From: Leptospira sp.
Lineage (GTDB): Bacteria; Spirochaetota; Leptospiria; Leptospirales; Leptospiraceae
Reading direction: 5' to 3'
DNA length: 64,000 nucleotides
NCBI GenBank assembly: GCA_027533185.1
Contig: JAPZTS010000037.1
Coordinates: 35,014-99,013, forward strand
The notes under the pieces were generated by a model, which made no database searches, was not told where the DNA came from, and saw only the letters and a program-made list of their open reading frames with translations. Position 1 is the stretch's first letter, and each line of letters starts with the position of its first letter. This document shows positions 36,986 to 46,700 of this stretch, one piece after another. The translations under genes were made by a program, and so were the position numbers.

Positions 36986-37327
36986 TCAAGGCTCTCCCCA
37001 CAGTAAGGACTGAATTTCAGACCCATTTAGCGTGATGGTGAAAGTTTTTCCAGAATCCAAATACTTGTCCATTTGATTCGCAAGTTCTAAGGCTTTTTTC
37101 TCATCCTCAAGTCGAAAGTAGACTGGAAACGACATCATTTTAAAATTGTAGGGAAACCTTTCAGAAACAATCAGGGTCAACCGTACGTGATCCACTCTCG
37201 TTTCCAAGACCATATGTGACACTTCTTTCCTAGAGAGGATTCGAACATCGGGTCGGAGATTCCAGGGATTGACTTCAGCACAGAGCGATACGAGAGAAAA
37301 AAAGCATAGACCCAAAAACCGAATCAT
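36986..37327 (-). CDS. Small exported protein
   Basis: A 113-residue protein of unknown function with a signal peptide (MIRFLGLCFFSLVSLCAEV) and a beta-rich mature domain. I use the ATG at 37327; an ATG two codons upstream is equally possible. It begins 19 bp from the divergent lipoprotein gene and ends at the base before the SpoIIE start. Confidence 0.7.
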   Translation of the reverse strand: MIRFLGLCFFSLVSLCAEVNPWNLRPDVRILSRKEVSHMVLETRVDHVRLTLIVSERFPYNFKMMSFPVYFRLEDEKKALELANQMDKYLDSGKTFTITLNGSEIQSLLWGEP

Positions 37328-37346
37328 ATACAAATACCATCGGCCT

Positions 37347-38360
37347 ATGAAAGCAATTGTTTATAGCTTAATTGTATTCCTTCTATCATTTCTAAATTGT
37401 TACCAACCAACAGGCCCTGGGATACAACCCAATCCTTATGCGAAATGGGCCAAGGAATCGGAAGGTCTTTTCACAAAGAATCTGCCAAAATGGATTCCTA
37501 ACTGGAAACGTCGAAGTTATGACCTCGACCCCTTGCGTTTAAAAGTACTCACGGAAGTAAACGCGATTGATGGAGTGGAAGAAATACCCAGGTCATCTAA
37601 GGAAAAAGCAAAATTTGATCTTTTACTCCAAAGAATAAACTTTCCCGAAAAGATTGAATTTATCTTAGATACGAGTATATTTGGGATTTATTTTGTCCAA
37701 GGACTCGGCGTGACTGGACTCACTTCCTTTGTAATAGACGAGTCCAAAAATACTGTGGGAGGAATAGTTTATTTAGATACAGATTTAATCACATTGCCTG
37801 CCAATGATTGGGCAAGTTTTAAGGATAATACAGCTTTTCACCAAATGCCTAACGAACGTTTGACTATCCAAATCTCGGAAGAAAATAGAACGGAAGACAC
37901 ACTCAAATTTATAATTTTACATGAACTTGGACATATTGTCTCCGTAATGAAAAATCAAGTCCCAAGTTTTCAGGCAGAATTTAGAGACTTTTCCAAATTC
38001 CCTCTCTTCAAAGATGTATGGACCACCGAAACAGAATCTTTATACGACCAAACTTTCTTCCCAGAAAGATCCAAAATCAAATTTTACAGCAAAACACCTG
38101 AACTACAAATTTTTCCCGAAGGACTCTCCATCTATCGTAAGTTAAAGAATTCGGCGTTTGTAAGTTTATATGCGGCAACAAACGGTGATGACAGCTTCGC
38201 AGAAGCATTTGCTCAATATGTTTTTGTTGTTTTAGAAAAGAAAAAATACAAAGTTCAGATCCAAAGATTTGGTAAGGTTGAATTCAGTTTAGAAAATCCA
38301 ATCCTACTTGAATCTGGCAGACGTTACCGCGAGTACTTCGAATCCATTGGATTAAAATAG
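37347..38360 (+). CDS. Putative zinc metallopeptidase-like lipoprotein (HELGH)
   Basis: A 337-residue lipoprotein. The ATG at 37347 gives a hydrophobic signal with lipobox SFLNC (Cys18); an upstream start at 37269 spoils this. HELGH at 192-196 (LKFIILHELGHIVSV) is the zinc and catalytic motif of gluzincin-type peptidases, and a downstream DDSFAEAFAQY segment could supply the third ligand. No further family assignment is possible by eye. The 3' gap to purM (38361-38429) holds nothing recognisable. Confidence 0.75.
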   Translation: MKAIVYSLIVFLLSFLNCYQPTGPGIQPNPYAKWAKESEGLFTKNLPKWIPNWKRRSYDLDPLRLKVLTEVNAIDGVEEIPRSSKEKAKFDLLLQRINFPEKIEFILDTSIFGIYFVQGLGVTGLTSFVIDESKNTVGGIVYLDTDLITLPANDWASFKDNTAFHQMPNERLTIQISEENRTEDTLKFIILHELGHIVSVMKNQVPSFQAEFRDFSKFPLFKDVWTTETESLYDQTFFPERSKIKFYSKTPELQIFPEGLSIYRKLKNSAFVSLYAATNGDDSFAEAFAQYVFVVLEKKKYKVQIQRFGKVEFSLENPILLESGRRYREYFESIGLK

Positions 38361-38429
38361 GTCGGAAAATAAAAAATGAGTAAAACAAAAAAAATTACAA
38401 GTGGTTTGATTTTTAAATTTAACTCTTTG

Positions 38430-39467
38430 CTATTTTTCTAAGCCTTTAATGGTAACCTTACCATCATTAGTTGTAAATCCGAGAACGGAGACTGATTCCC
38501 CCTCTTTTTCAAATGCCTCTACCAATTTATCTGCTTGGTTTGGCTCTACGATTACTACCAAACCAACTCCCATATTAAATGTGGAATACATATCCACTAA
38601 CGAAAGCTTGAATCGCGAAATCAAAGTATCAAATACTTCCGATTTTGGAAGATTATCAATATTTACTCCGATTCCCTTTGGCAGAACCCTTGGGATGTTC
38701 TCATAAAATCCACCACCTGTGATATGAACCATTCCTTTGATATTAAACGTCTCCAAAACTCGAAGCACCGATTTAACATAGATTTTGGTCGGGACAAAAA
38801 CCTTTTCTTTTAGAAAAGCCAAGGATTCCGAATCAGTTGGTAGTTTACCATTCGGTAGAAGCAATTTTCGGAGTAAAGAAAAACCATTGCTATGTGGTCC
38901 CGAAGAATGAAGTCCAAGAACTCTATCCCCAGGTACGATTGATGAACCATCAATCATCTTTTCTTTTTCAACAACCCCGACGACAAAACCCGCTAAATCA
39001 TATTCTTCGTCAGGCATAACACCTGGGTGTTCCGCTGTTTCGCCTCCAACTAAAGAACAACCAGCAAGTTCACAACCCTTCACAATACCAGCTACAATTT
39101 GTTCCATTTTTTGAAGATCTAATTTACCACAGGCGATATAATCTTGAAAAAAAAGAGGTTTACCTCCATTCACGAGAATATCGTTAACGCACATGGCAAC
39201 TAAATCAATACCTACAGTATCATGTTTGTTTAATAATTTTGCAAGCTGGAGTTTTGTACCAACACCATCTGTTCCCGATAGTAAAATGGGCTGGTCGTAA
39301 TTTTTTAAAAAACTTACATCATAACAGGCTGCAAATCCGCCCAAACCACCTAACACATTTTTGTCGTGGGTACTTTGAACTCTTTCTTTTATATTTTTTA
39401 CGAAATTTTGACCTTTTTCAGTATCTACACCTGCATCCTTGTACGAAATATTAGTTGGATTGGACAT
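38430..39467 (-). CDS. purM: Phosphoribosylformylglycinamidine cyclo-ligase
   Basis: Purine biosynthesis step 5: forms aminoimidazole ribonucleotide from FGAM with ATP. SYKDAGVDTEKG, LLSGTDGVGTKLQLA, GIDLVAMCVNDILVNG and GGETAEHPGVM are diagnostic. 345 residues is standard. Its start overlaps the murI stop by 17 bases, an unusually deep overlap that still suits one operon. Confidence 0.97.
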   Translation of the reverse strand: MSNPTNISYKDAGVDTEKGQNFVKNIKERVQSTHDKNVLGGLGGFAACYDVSFLKNYDQPILLSGTDGVGTKLQLAKLLNKHDTVGIDLVAMCVNDILVNGGKPLFFQDYIACGKLDLQKMEQIVAGIVKGCELAGCSLVGGETAEHPGVMPDEEYDLAGFVVGVVEKEKMIDGSSIVPGDRVLGLHSSGPHSNGFSLLRKLLLPNGKLPTDSESLAFLKEKVFVPTKIYVKSVLRVLETFNIKGMVHITGGGFYENIPRVLPKGIGVNIDNLPKSEVFDTLISRFKLSLVDMYSTFNMGVGLVVIVEPNQADKLVEAFEKEGESVSVLGFTTNDGKVTIKGLEK

Positions 39468-40269
39468 GCAGATTACCTACTTGCGTATTTGTTAGAGAAA
39501 GGGTAAAATTCGGTGTGATTGTTTTTGTGATTCGATTTGCTAGATGAACATAATGGGAATTGGAAGTATTTAATAGTATATCCAATTGATTTTGGGAATC
39601 GGAACAATTTTCTAAGCATAATACTTTTTTAATATGATTCGCTGTGCCCAAATTTCCATCGTAAATCTTTACATCCGGATAATTGTACAAAATGCGTTCT
39701 TTGAGAAAAACATAATGCGTACAACCTAGAACAAAAACTTTTGAACGAGGGTATACACTCCTAATTTTCTGATTCAAAAGATCCCAAGCCAGGTCCCATT
39801 CATCTTCGTCGATAAGCTTTGCAAGCCCTTCGCATGGGACTGTTAAAACTTCGTTTTCTGTGGGAAGACTCGATACCAAATTATGAAATTTCTCTTCACG
39901 TAATGTTAGTTCTGTGGCGAATACCGAAATCGTTTCAATCGGGTTTTCTAGAACAGCAGGTTTTACAGCCGGTTCCATTCCAAAGATTGGGATTTGGTGG
40001 TTCTCTCTTAAAAAACGAGCTGCAGCAGAGGTAGCGGTATTACATGCAAATACAACGGCATGACAATTTTTTTCGAGTAAAAACTCAAATGCCTGTGTAG
40101 AAAGAGTCAGCACTTCTTTTTTGGAACGTCGGCCATAAGGCGCATGATTTAAATCTGCAAAGTAAATAAAATCGATGTTACTTATCTCTTTCCAAATGGT
40201 TCTCAAAACGGAAAGACCACCCAGCCCAGAGTCGAAGATTCCTATTTTATGCCGACTAAGATGATTCAT
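39451..40269 (-). CDS. murI: Glutamate racemase
   Basis: Makes D-glutamate for peptidoglycan. GIFDSGLGGLSVL at the start, catalytic Cys in VFACNTATSAA and second catalytic Cys in VLGCTHYVFL. About 50 extra C-terminal residues beyond the core are poorly conserved in appearance. The gene starts at the base before the aminotransferase stop and overlaps purM. Confidence 0.94.
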   Translation of the reverse strand: MNHLSRHKIGIFDSGLGGLSVLRTIWKEISNIDFIYFADLNHAPYGRRSKKEVLTLSTQAFEFLLEKNCHAVVFACNTATSAAARFLRENHQIPIFGMEPAVKPAVLENPIETISVFATELTLREEKFHNLVSSLPTENEVLTVPCEGLAKLIDEDEWDLAWDLLNQKIRSVYPRSKVFVLGCTHYVFLKERILYNYPDVKIYDGNLGTANHIKKVLCLENCSDSQNQLDILLNTSNSHYVHLANRITKTITPNFTLSLTNTQVGNLHVQSN

Positions 40270-41571
40270 TTACGAAGCTAAATAACTCTGAATAGAAGAT
40301 TTTAAGGTGTTGTAAATCCATTCAAATTTTGCATCATCTTCTTCGAGGAGTGTAACTCGGAATCCATTTCGATTGCAACAAAAGGAACTGAGTGGGACTA
40401 CACAAATTCCAGCAGATGCCAAAAGGTATAACACAAAACGTCTATCAAGCGCTGCAGTTTTAATTTGAGTTTGAATAAATTCTGATACTTCCGGATTTGA
40501 GATCGGAAGTGTCATTTGACTGCCTAGTACGCCATCGTCAAAAAGAACCGTTAGATAAAAAGCCCCCTTCGGTTGAATGACTTTTACGCCCGGAATCCCG
40601 CTAAGTAGCGAAGTTGCCTTTTCTGCTCTTTTTTTGAATTTTTCATTTCTAAACTTTAAATGGTCTAAAAATTTTGGATGTGAATAGACTCTAGGTATAG
40701 AAAGCTGAGGTAAAGTTGTCGAACAAACTTCCAACATCTTTGCATCTAACAAAGATTTAATGTATCGATCAAAGATTGGATCATTCTTTCGATTGAAAAT
40801 TTCAAGCCATCCACATCGTGCACCTGGCCAAGGAAATTCTTTTGATATAGATCGAAGTGCAAACCCACAAACTTTATCCCCAATCACTTCTGATAGATGA
40901 ATACTTCCCCATTCAGAGTAATTAACATGAGCATAAGTTTCATCACAGATAAGAATAATATCATATTTTTCGCATATTTTTACAATCTCTCGCATTATCT
41001 CTTTGGGATAAACCGCACCAGTCGGATTATCCGGATTAATGAGTAAAATACCAGCGATCGAATCATTGTATTTGACTTTGTTTTCGATATCTTCTAAGTC
41101 AGGCATCCAATCATTATTGGGATTTAATTCGTAAGTTAGGTGTTCATAACCTGAGTGTGCCGCTTCGGCAGAGGATAAAGTAGAATATGCGGGAGATGGT
41201 CCAAGTATCCTTGCCTCCCTTCTCATAAAACCAAAAATTTTTGCTACGGCATCACCTAGCCCATTAAAAAATAAAATATCTTCATGGGTGATCTGTGAGC
41301 CACCTCTTTCGTTTACTTTATTGGCGAGAAACTTTCGAGTTTGCTCATCACCCTGTGTTGCTGTATATGCCCAAGATTTGTTTTCCGAAACTAGACCACT
41401 CACGATCTCTTTCATCCAATCGGGAATACTTTCTCCTTTTTGGATTGGATCGCCTATGTTCTCCCAAGTGATAGTGACTCCCATTGCCTCAATTTTTTTT
41501 GCAATGGCCACGATCTGACGGATCTCATATATCAGTGCATCAGCACCCGAATGGACTATATTTCTTCTCAT
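40270..41571 (-). CDS. Pyridoxal-phosphate aminotransferase, class I/II
   Basis: A 433-residue fold-type I aminotransferase. The NPDNPTGAVYPKE segment, DETYAHVNYSEW and the SISKEFPWPGARCGWLE stretch with the PLP-Lys are typical of aspartate/alanine-type enzymes. The substrate cannot be told from sequence; a role in amino-acid supply for cell wall would fit its place beside murI but is inference. Starts six bases after the HtrA gene. Confidence 0.88.
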   Translation of the reverse strand: MRRNIVHSGADALIYEIRQIVAIAKKIEAMGVTITWENIGDPIQKGESIPDWMKEIVSGLVSENKSWAYTATQGDEQTRKFLANKVNERGGSQITHEDILFFNGLGDAVAKIFGFMRREARILGPSPAYSTLSSAEAAHSGYEHLTYELNPNNDWMPDLEDIENKVKYNDSIAGILLINPDNPTGAVYPKEIMREIVKICEKYDIILICDETYAHVNYSEWGSIHLSEVIGDKVCGFALRSISKEFPWPGARCGWLEIFNRKNDPIFDRYIKSLLDAKMLEVCSTTLPQLSIPRVYSHPKFLDHLKFRNEKFKKRAEKATSLLSGIPGVKVIQPKGAFYLTVLFDDGVLGSQMTLPISNPEVSEFIQTQIKTAALDRRFVLYLLASAGICVVPLSSFCCNRNGFRVTLLEEDDAKFEWIYNTLKSSIQSYLAS

Positions 41572-41577
41572 AAAATC

Positions 41578-42705
41578 TTAAGGTCCTTTTGGGTAATTTG
41601 CGTCAACCAAAGGGATCAATAAATCCATCTCTTGGGTATCCCGTAATATCTTCAACCGTAAGACGCCGCCAAGTCCAACTAGACCGACTTGTTCTCTCAA
41701 ATCATTGATATTTCGTACAGAAAGTCCGTTGGCACCTTTGATAAAATCGTATCGCCGAAGCCCGCCCCTTTCCGCAGCAGAATTGCTCTCAATATCGTAA
41801 ACAAGCACTCCCATAGCCTCTTTCGGGATTCCTAGTGATTTTCTGTGATCTGGAAGTGGTGTGGTTGCCATGACACCCAAAGTGGCCGGCCTTATATTTT
41901 GACCTACATTCTGTTCGATCTGCCTGAGTACTTTTTTTGCATAATTGATAGGAATCGCGAATCCAATGCCTGCGCTGGAACCCGAATTGGAGCGAATCAT
42001 CCGGTTGATTCCCACGACTTCGCCATAAATATTGAGAAGCGGACCACCACTGGAACCGGGGTTGATTGCCGTATCCGTTTGGATATGGTTCTGCCCTGTT
42101 TCATCTAAATCCTCCCTGGATTTTGTGGAGACAACACCTACCGTAAAAGTTTTTTCGAGGCCATAAGGTGAACCAACGGCAATGGCCCAATCCCCAACTT
42201 CGACTTCGTCTGAATTCCCAAGGAAAGCAGGAATGAACTTTTCATCACTTGGGATTTTTAAAAGCGCAATGTCAGCCCTCTCGTGGCTTCCTACATAACG
42301 AGCTGGGAAAATCCTACCGTCAGGCATTATGATTTCGATGATTTCGGCGTTTTTGATTACATGGTAGTTTGTGACGACAAATCCCCGTTCGTCTATGACA
42401 AAACCACTTCCAATGGATGAGATCCGATCTTCCCGAACTCCACCAAAAGCATAGGGTTGGAAAAGCATCTCTGTCTTTTTTGTCCGAATGGACACGACAA
42501 AACTTTGTGCCTCACGGTAAACATTTCGGAAACTGGATTGAAGTTGGATGGCTTGGCTCTGTTTACTTGCGGAAATTGGTTTTGGTGAAGATACCAACTT
42601 TCCAAACGCAGACCGAATTTCGGGAAAAAAAATTGCGATTAATAAAACAAAGACAAGTGCAAAGTTAATGTAGACGACGGGAGGAATGCGATATTTTTTT
42701 TCCAT
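41578..42705 (-). CDS. HtrA/DegS-like serine protease
   Basis: Inner-membrane-anchored periplasmic protease for envelope quality control. One N-terminal helix (about 9-30), trypsin-like domain with H115, D145 and S219 (NPGSSGGP), and one PDZ domain at the C-terminus. One PDZ and an anchor match DegS more than DegP. The ATG at 42705 leaves only two bases to the divergent aminopeptidase start, so promoters lie inside coding sequence; a GTG at 42720 would overlap that gene. Confidence 0.92.
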   Translation of the reverse strand: MEKKYRIPPVVYINFALVFVLLIAIFFPEIRSAFGKLVSSPKPISASKQSQAIQLQSSFRNVYREAQSFVVSIRTKKTEMLFQPYAFGGVREDRISSIGSGFVIDERGFVVTNYHVIKNAEIIEIIMPDGRIFPARYVGSHERADIALLKIPSDEKFIPAFLGNSDEVEVGDWAIAVGSPYGLEKTFTVGVVSTKSREDLDETGQNHIQTDTAINPGSSGGPLLNIYGEVVGINRMIRSNSGSSAGIGFAIPINYAKKVLRQIEQNVGQNIRPATLGVMATTPLPDHRKSLGIPKEAMGVLVYDIESNSAAERGGLRRYDFIKGANGLSVRNINDLREQVGLVGLGGVLRLKILRDTQEMDLLIPLVDANYPKGP

Positions 42706-42707
42706 AG

Positions 42708-43799
42708 ATGTCTGCACCACTTCCAGGTTCCCCTAGCTACCAACCTTGTCGAATCAAAAAGATTCAAAACCTCCTCTATGTTAGTATTATTGGTTGCCTT
42801 CAAATCCAGTGTTTGCCATATCTCTACCATCTTGGGAAAGAACAGTCCAAAATCATTTGGAACAGAGAGAAAATTGAAACAAGTTTAGAAAATCCTGATT
42901 ACGACGAAAAAATAAAACAGAAGCTCCAACTCATTCGCGATGTCCGAGAATTTGCGATCACCAAACTTGCGCTAAACAAGAATGGCGGATTTGAATATTT
43001 CACAAAACTGGAAAGAGATGCCATTGGCTGGAATGTCTCTGCATCCAAACCACTAGCTTTTGAATCCTATACTTGGTGGTTTCCCATTGCTGGTTCTGTT
43101 CCTTACAAAGGATACTTCGATAAAACTCTTGCCCAAGATTTGGAACAGGAATTAAAAAAAGAAGGCTATGATACGAGGATTCGTGAAATCGGCGGTTATT
43201 CTACATTGGGTTGGTTTTCAGATCCAGTTCTCTCACCACAACTTTCTTGGCCAAATCACCGTTTGGTTGGACTCGTAATCCATGAAATGGCACATGCAAC
43301 TGCTTATTTACCTGGTGATTCCGATCTGAATGAATCCTACGCAACATTTGTAGAAGAAAAAGGAGTCGAAATCTATTATTCAGACCCTACTTTCAAAAAC
43401 CCGAATGAATTAAATCTCTTCAGAACGGAAAAAGAAAAAAAGAGAAAGGGCTTAGAATTATTAAAAAAATATGCAAAGCTTTTAGACGAAACCTATAAAG
43501 AGGATATTTCTGACTTTAAAAAACTGGAACGCAAATCAGATCTGATCCAAAAATTCAAATTTGAAGTTTTTGAAAGAAATCTTATTCCTTCCGAAAAATA
43601 CCAAGAATTTTTAAAACGAGAATGGAATAACGAAGACTTTTTAGGAGCCTTACGATACAACTCAGGAGGAACTTCTTTCGAGTCGATTTTTCAATCTTGT
43701 GATGGAAATTTTGCAAAATTCCATGAGGGAGTAAAAGATATATTTAAACTATCTGCTGAAGAACGTAAGTTATTCCTTTCTAAATCGAATGAAAACTAG
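42708..43799 (+). CDS. Lipoprotein aminopeptidase-like metalloprotein (DUF2265/Aminopep type)
   Basis: A 363-residue predicted zinc peptidase of the Aminopep family. LVIHEMAHATAY (HEMAH 192-196) with NESYATFVEEKG (208-219) provides the HExxH plus downstream Glu ligand. The hydrophobic segment with SIIGC and QIQC (Cys30 or Cys35) suggests lipidation, but the stretch before it is unusually long for a signal, and no better start codon is present. Neighbour HtrA is divergent with two bases between start codons. The stop overlaps the giant gene's stop by four bases. Confidence 0.82.
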   Translation: MSAPLPGSPSYQPCRIKKIQNLLYVSIIGCLQIQCLPYLYHLGKEQSKIIWNREKIETSLENPDYDEKIKQKLQLIRDVREFAITKLALNKNGGFEYFTKLERDAIGWNVSASKPLAFESYTWWFPIAGSVPYKGYFDKTLAQDLEQELKKEGYDTRIREIGGYSTLGWFSDPVLSPQLSWPNHRLVGLVIHEMAHATAYLPGDSDLNESYATFVEEKGVEIYYSDPTFKNPNELNLFRTEKEKKRKGLELLKKYAKLLDETYKEDISDFKKLERKSDLIQKFKFEVFERNLIPSEKYQEFLKREWNNEDFLGALRYNSGGTSFESIFQSCDGNFAKFHEGVKDIFKLSAEERKLFLSKSNEN

Positions 43800-46700
43800 T
43801 CTTCAACGATAGCATTCGTAAACAATCGGTAACCAGTCCAATAACGATCGTCTACTGCCTGTTGCCTTGCGACTTCCTTACCTTCTAACAACCGTATATG
43901 AACTGGCTTAGGAAGAGCTGACTCTTCTAAAAATTTCCGCATAAAAAATAAATTATGAATTCCGTTCTGAGCTCCCGATTGGAAAACAAAAAAACCTGAA
44001 TTTTCTTTGGATAAATAATAAGACACTGGACTAAAATCTAACAGATACTTCAATCCAAAATTTTGATTTGTATAAACAGAATTCGAACGTTTTGTCTTCA
44101 ATTGAAGACTTGAAATTGGTTCACCTGCTATTTGAAATTCCGTCTTAGAAAATTCAATTGGAGAAAAATCTATGGTAATATTGCTTCCCCCAGCCTTAAC
44201 ATCACCTAACTCCCATTGGATGAGTTTAGATTCTACTTTGGTTTTTTCATTTTGGTCCGCGTTTACGTATACTGGAGAAAATGATTTTATTGTGAAAGCC
44301 GGACGTTTTACGGACGGATTGGTTATAAGATTCGAAATAGATGCAACATAATAGTATTCTGTGTCTGGTAATTGTAGTGGGATTAACTCATGTAAACCAT
44401 GGAGGTAGATATAATGTCTTTTAGATTTATTCAATCGTAGGGTTGTTCTATAACGATCGGATATAGACTCACGAAGTAAAGTTTCAGTGCCCCCTCGAAG
44501 AATGGAACCGTGATACCTTTGTATTTCTTTAAAAATCTCTCGATTGTCTGCAAATAGTTCTCTACCTAGTGATTTTCCACCACTAAAAGATAATAAGTAA
44601 GATTTTTTACCCAAGTCAAAAACAGCATTTAACTCTTGATTGCCGACCATTTTTTGTTTAAGAGATTCTGAAAGAGGAATAAATTCTGGCAAATCCTTGA
44701 TAAAAACTCTTTTGCCTGTAAACCGTTCAGACGTGTAACGAAACAAATCTCTATTTACAGCAATGTCGAAAAAGATTTCAGAAGAATTGTTTTTCAGAGA
44801 TAATTTCATTAAGTAGCTAAATAGAAATTCGAAATCTGTTTTTAATTCAGGGGAAAGAATCTGATTCTTCATCCTTTTTGTTGTGTCATTTAAAATTTTG
44901 AGGTATACATTGGGAGGTGATTTTTTAGCCAGATCGAACCCTTCTAAAATCCCCAACTTAACGGAATCAGGAATAGGTTTATCAGATAGATACAAACTCT
45001 TTAACTTAATTTTTTGATAGAGTTTATTTAAATAACCATTGCCCATCCCTAACTTTTGATACTCGGATTCAAAATTGAGCAATATGGACTCCGCTTGCTC
45101 CTGATCTCCCCTAAGCAAAAGCTCTCGTGCTTGGACCAATCGGAAAGCCAACCTACGCAGATTCCTACCTTCTTTCGATTCCTCTTGTATCAATAATTCA
45201 ATAAGTGAATTTACCTCATTTGCTTTTTGAAATTGGAGCGAAGATGATAACATATGAAATAATAAACTTCGATTTAAGTGAGATAGTTTTGTAAGAACAG
45301 AATCACCGGTTGTCAAAAATTCAGGAGTCAGAAGAAGAGGTTCAATATATCCATATTGAATCAAGTTCTTCCAGGAAGCATAAAGATTCAAACGGTAAGC
45401 ATCATATATTGAATCCGCATAACCAAACTTAGTAAACTCCCTGGATAGAATTTTCTCATCGTATTGATCCCAATCCCTTCTAAAACCATAACTGTAAGCT
45501 GAAGTAGAAGTAAGCGAAGTTGAATAAATTCCTTCATCACCAATCAAAAATCCTTTGTGAAATAAAATTTCTAATTCTCGATTTTTAACTACATTCTTTT
45601 CTTTCGGTGTTTTTGCTAAAGCGCGCAATTTTTGAAGCTCCTGTTCTGCTTCATCAAACATGTAGTTTTGAATATAGAGGCTTCCTATTCTTTGTGCTTG
45701 AATAAAAGGATCTTCTTTCCCTTCAATTTTCATTCGCTCCGTATTCCACTTTGATAGATCCTTAACTTCACCGAGCCGCAGTTTCTTATAGAATTGAATT
45801 CCACTTTGGAACAACTCCCTTGAATCACTTGAAAAATCGCGATTATAGTTATCACAATTTTCAAACTCTTTTGAGGAATAACAAGAAACTAAAAATTCAT
45901 AACGGATTAGATTAGAATATACTGTATTACTATATTTATTCCAAAGCGGTTCAAAAAAGTGCAAACGTTGTACTGAAGGGAAAATTTCAGATTTGATCTT
46001 TGCCATTTTTAATTCTAAATTTGGCAAGTCTGGATGATCGTTTGGAAGAAGGGTTGAAAGAGTATAATAGTGTTCGTATGCTTCCGGAAGTTCCTTGGTT
46101 TTTTCTTTTTCGAAACCAAGTTTTTGTAATTCATTTACTTTTTGACTTAGATTGACTTTGTTTGATCCGAATTCAGAAAGATAAGAACCGAAAAAAAACT
46201 GATCTTGGGCCTTCGCAAAGGAAGTTAAACTCAGTTTAGAATTTAAAGCAGTTAGATCATGCGAAGCAGAAATAGATGTTAGATTTTGGATTCGTTTGGA
46301 TCGCACTACTTCAAAGATTTTACTCAATTGGTTCCACTGTGCACGTGTTTCAAAATTTTCAATTGGAAGACCTACCAATGAAATCTCCGAACCTGCAGAA
46401 GAAAATATTTCCCTGAGGGGAATGATTTCGCTAGATTTATCTGCAAACAAAGAACCAAGTCCGCTAAATTTCCGAATAGAAACCAAAAAGTCTGTTTCGA
46501 AAAGTAAAACGCCCAGATTCGAATTTTCAACGTATCTGATCGAATCAGATTTCCTTGCGGTCTTCTGATTTCCAAAACTAGTTATCCATTTTAGATTTCT
46601 TTCGTTTCTCTCTGTAAAAAGTTTTTGATTCTCTCGATCAAAGATAAGTGAAGCTCCATCAAAAATCTTTCTATAAGCTCCAAGCACTCGTCTGATGGTC

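Noticed and set aside
46296..46568. Plus-strand frames inside the giant lipoprotein gene
   Set aside because: Short frames antisense to a continuous 2644-codon gene, without ribosome sites or recognised motifs.
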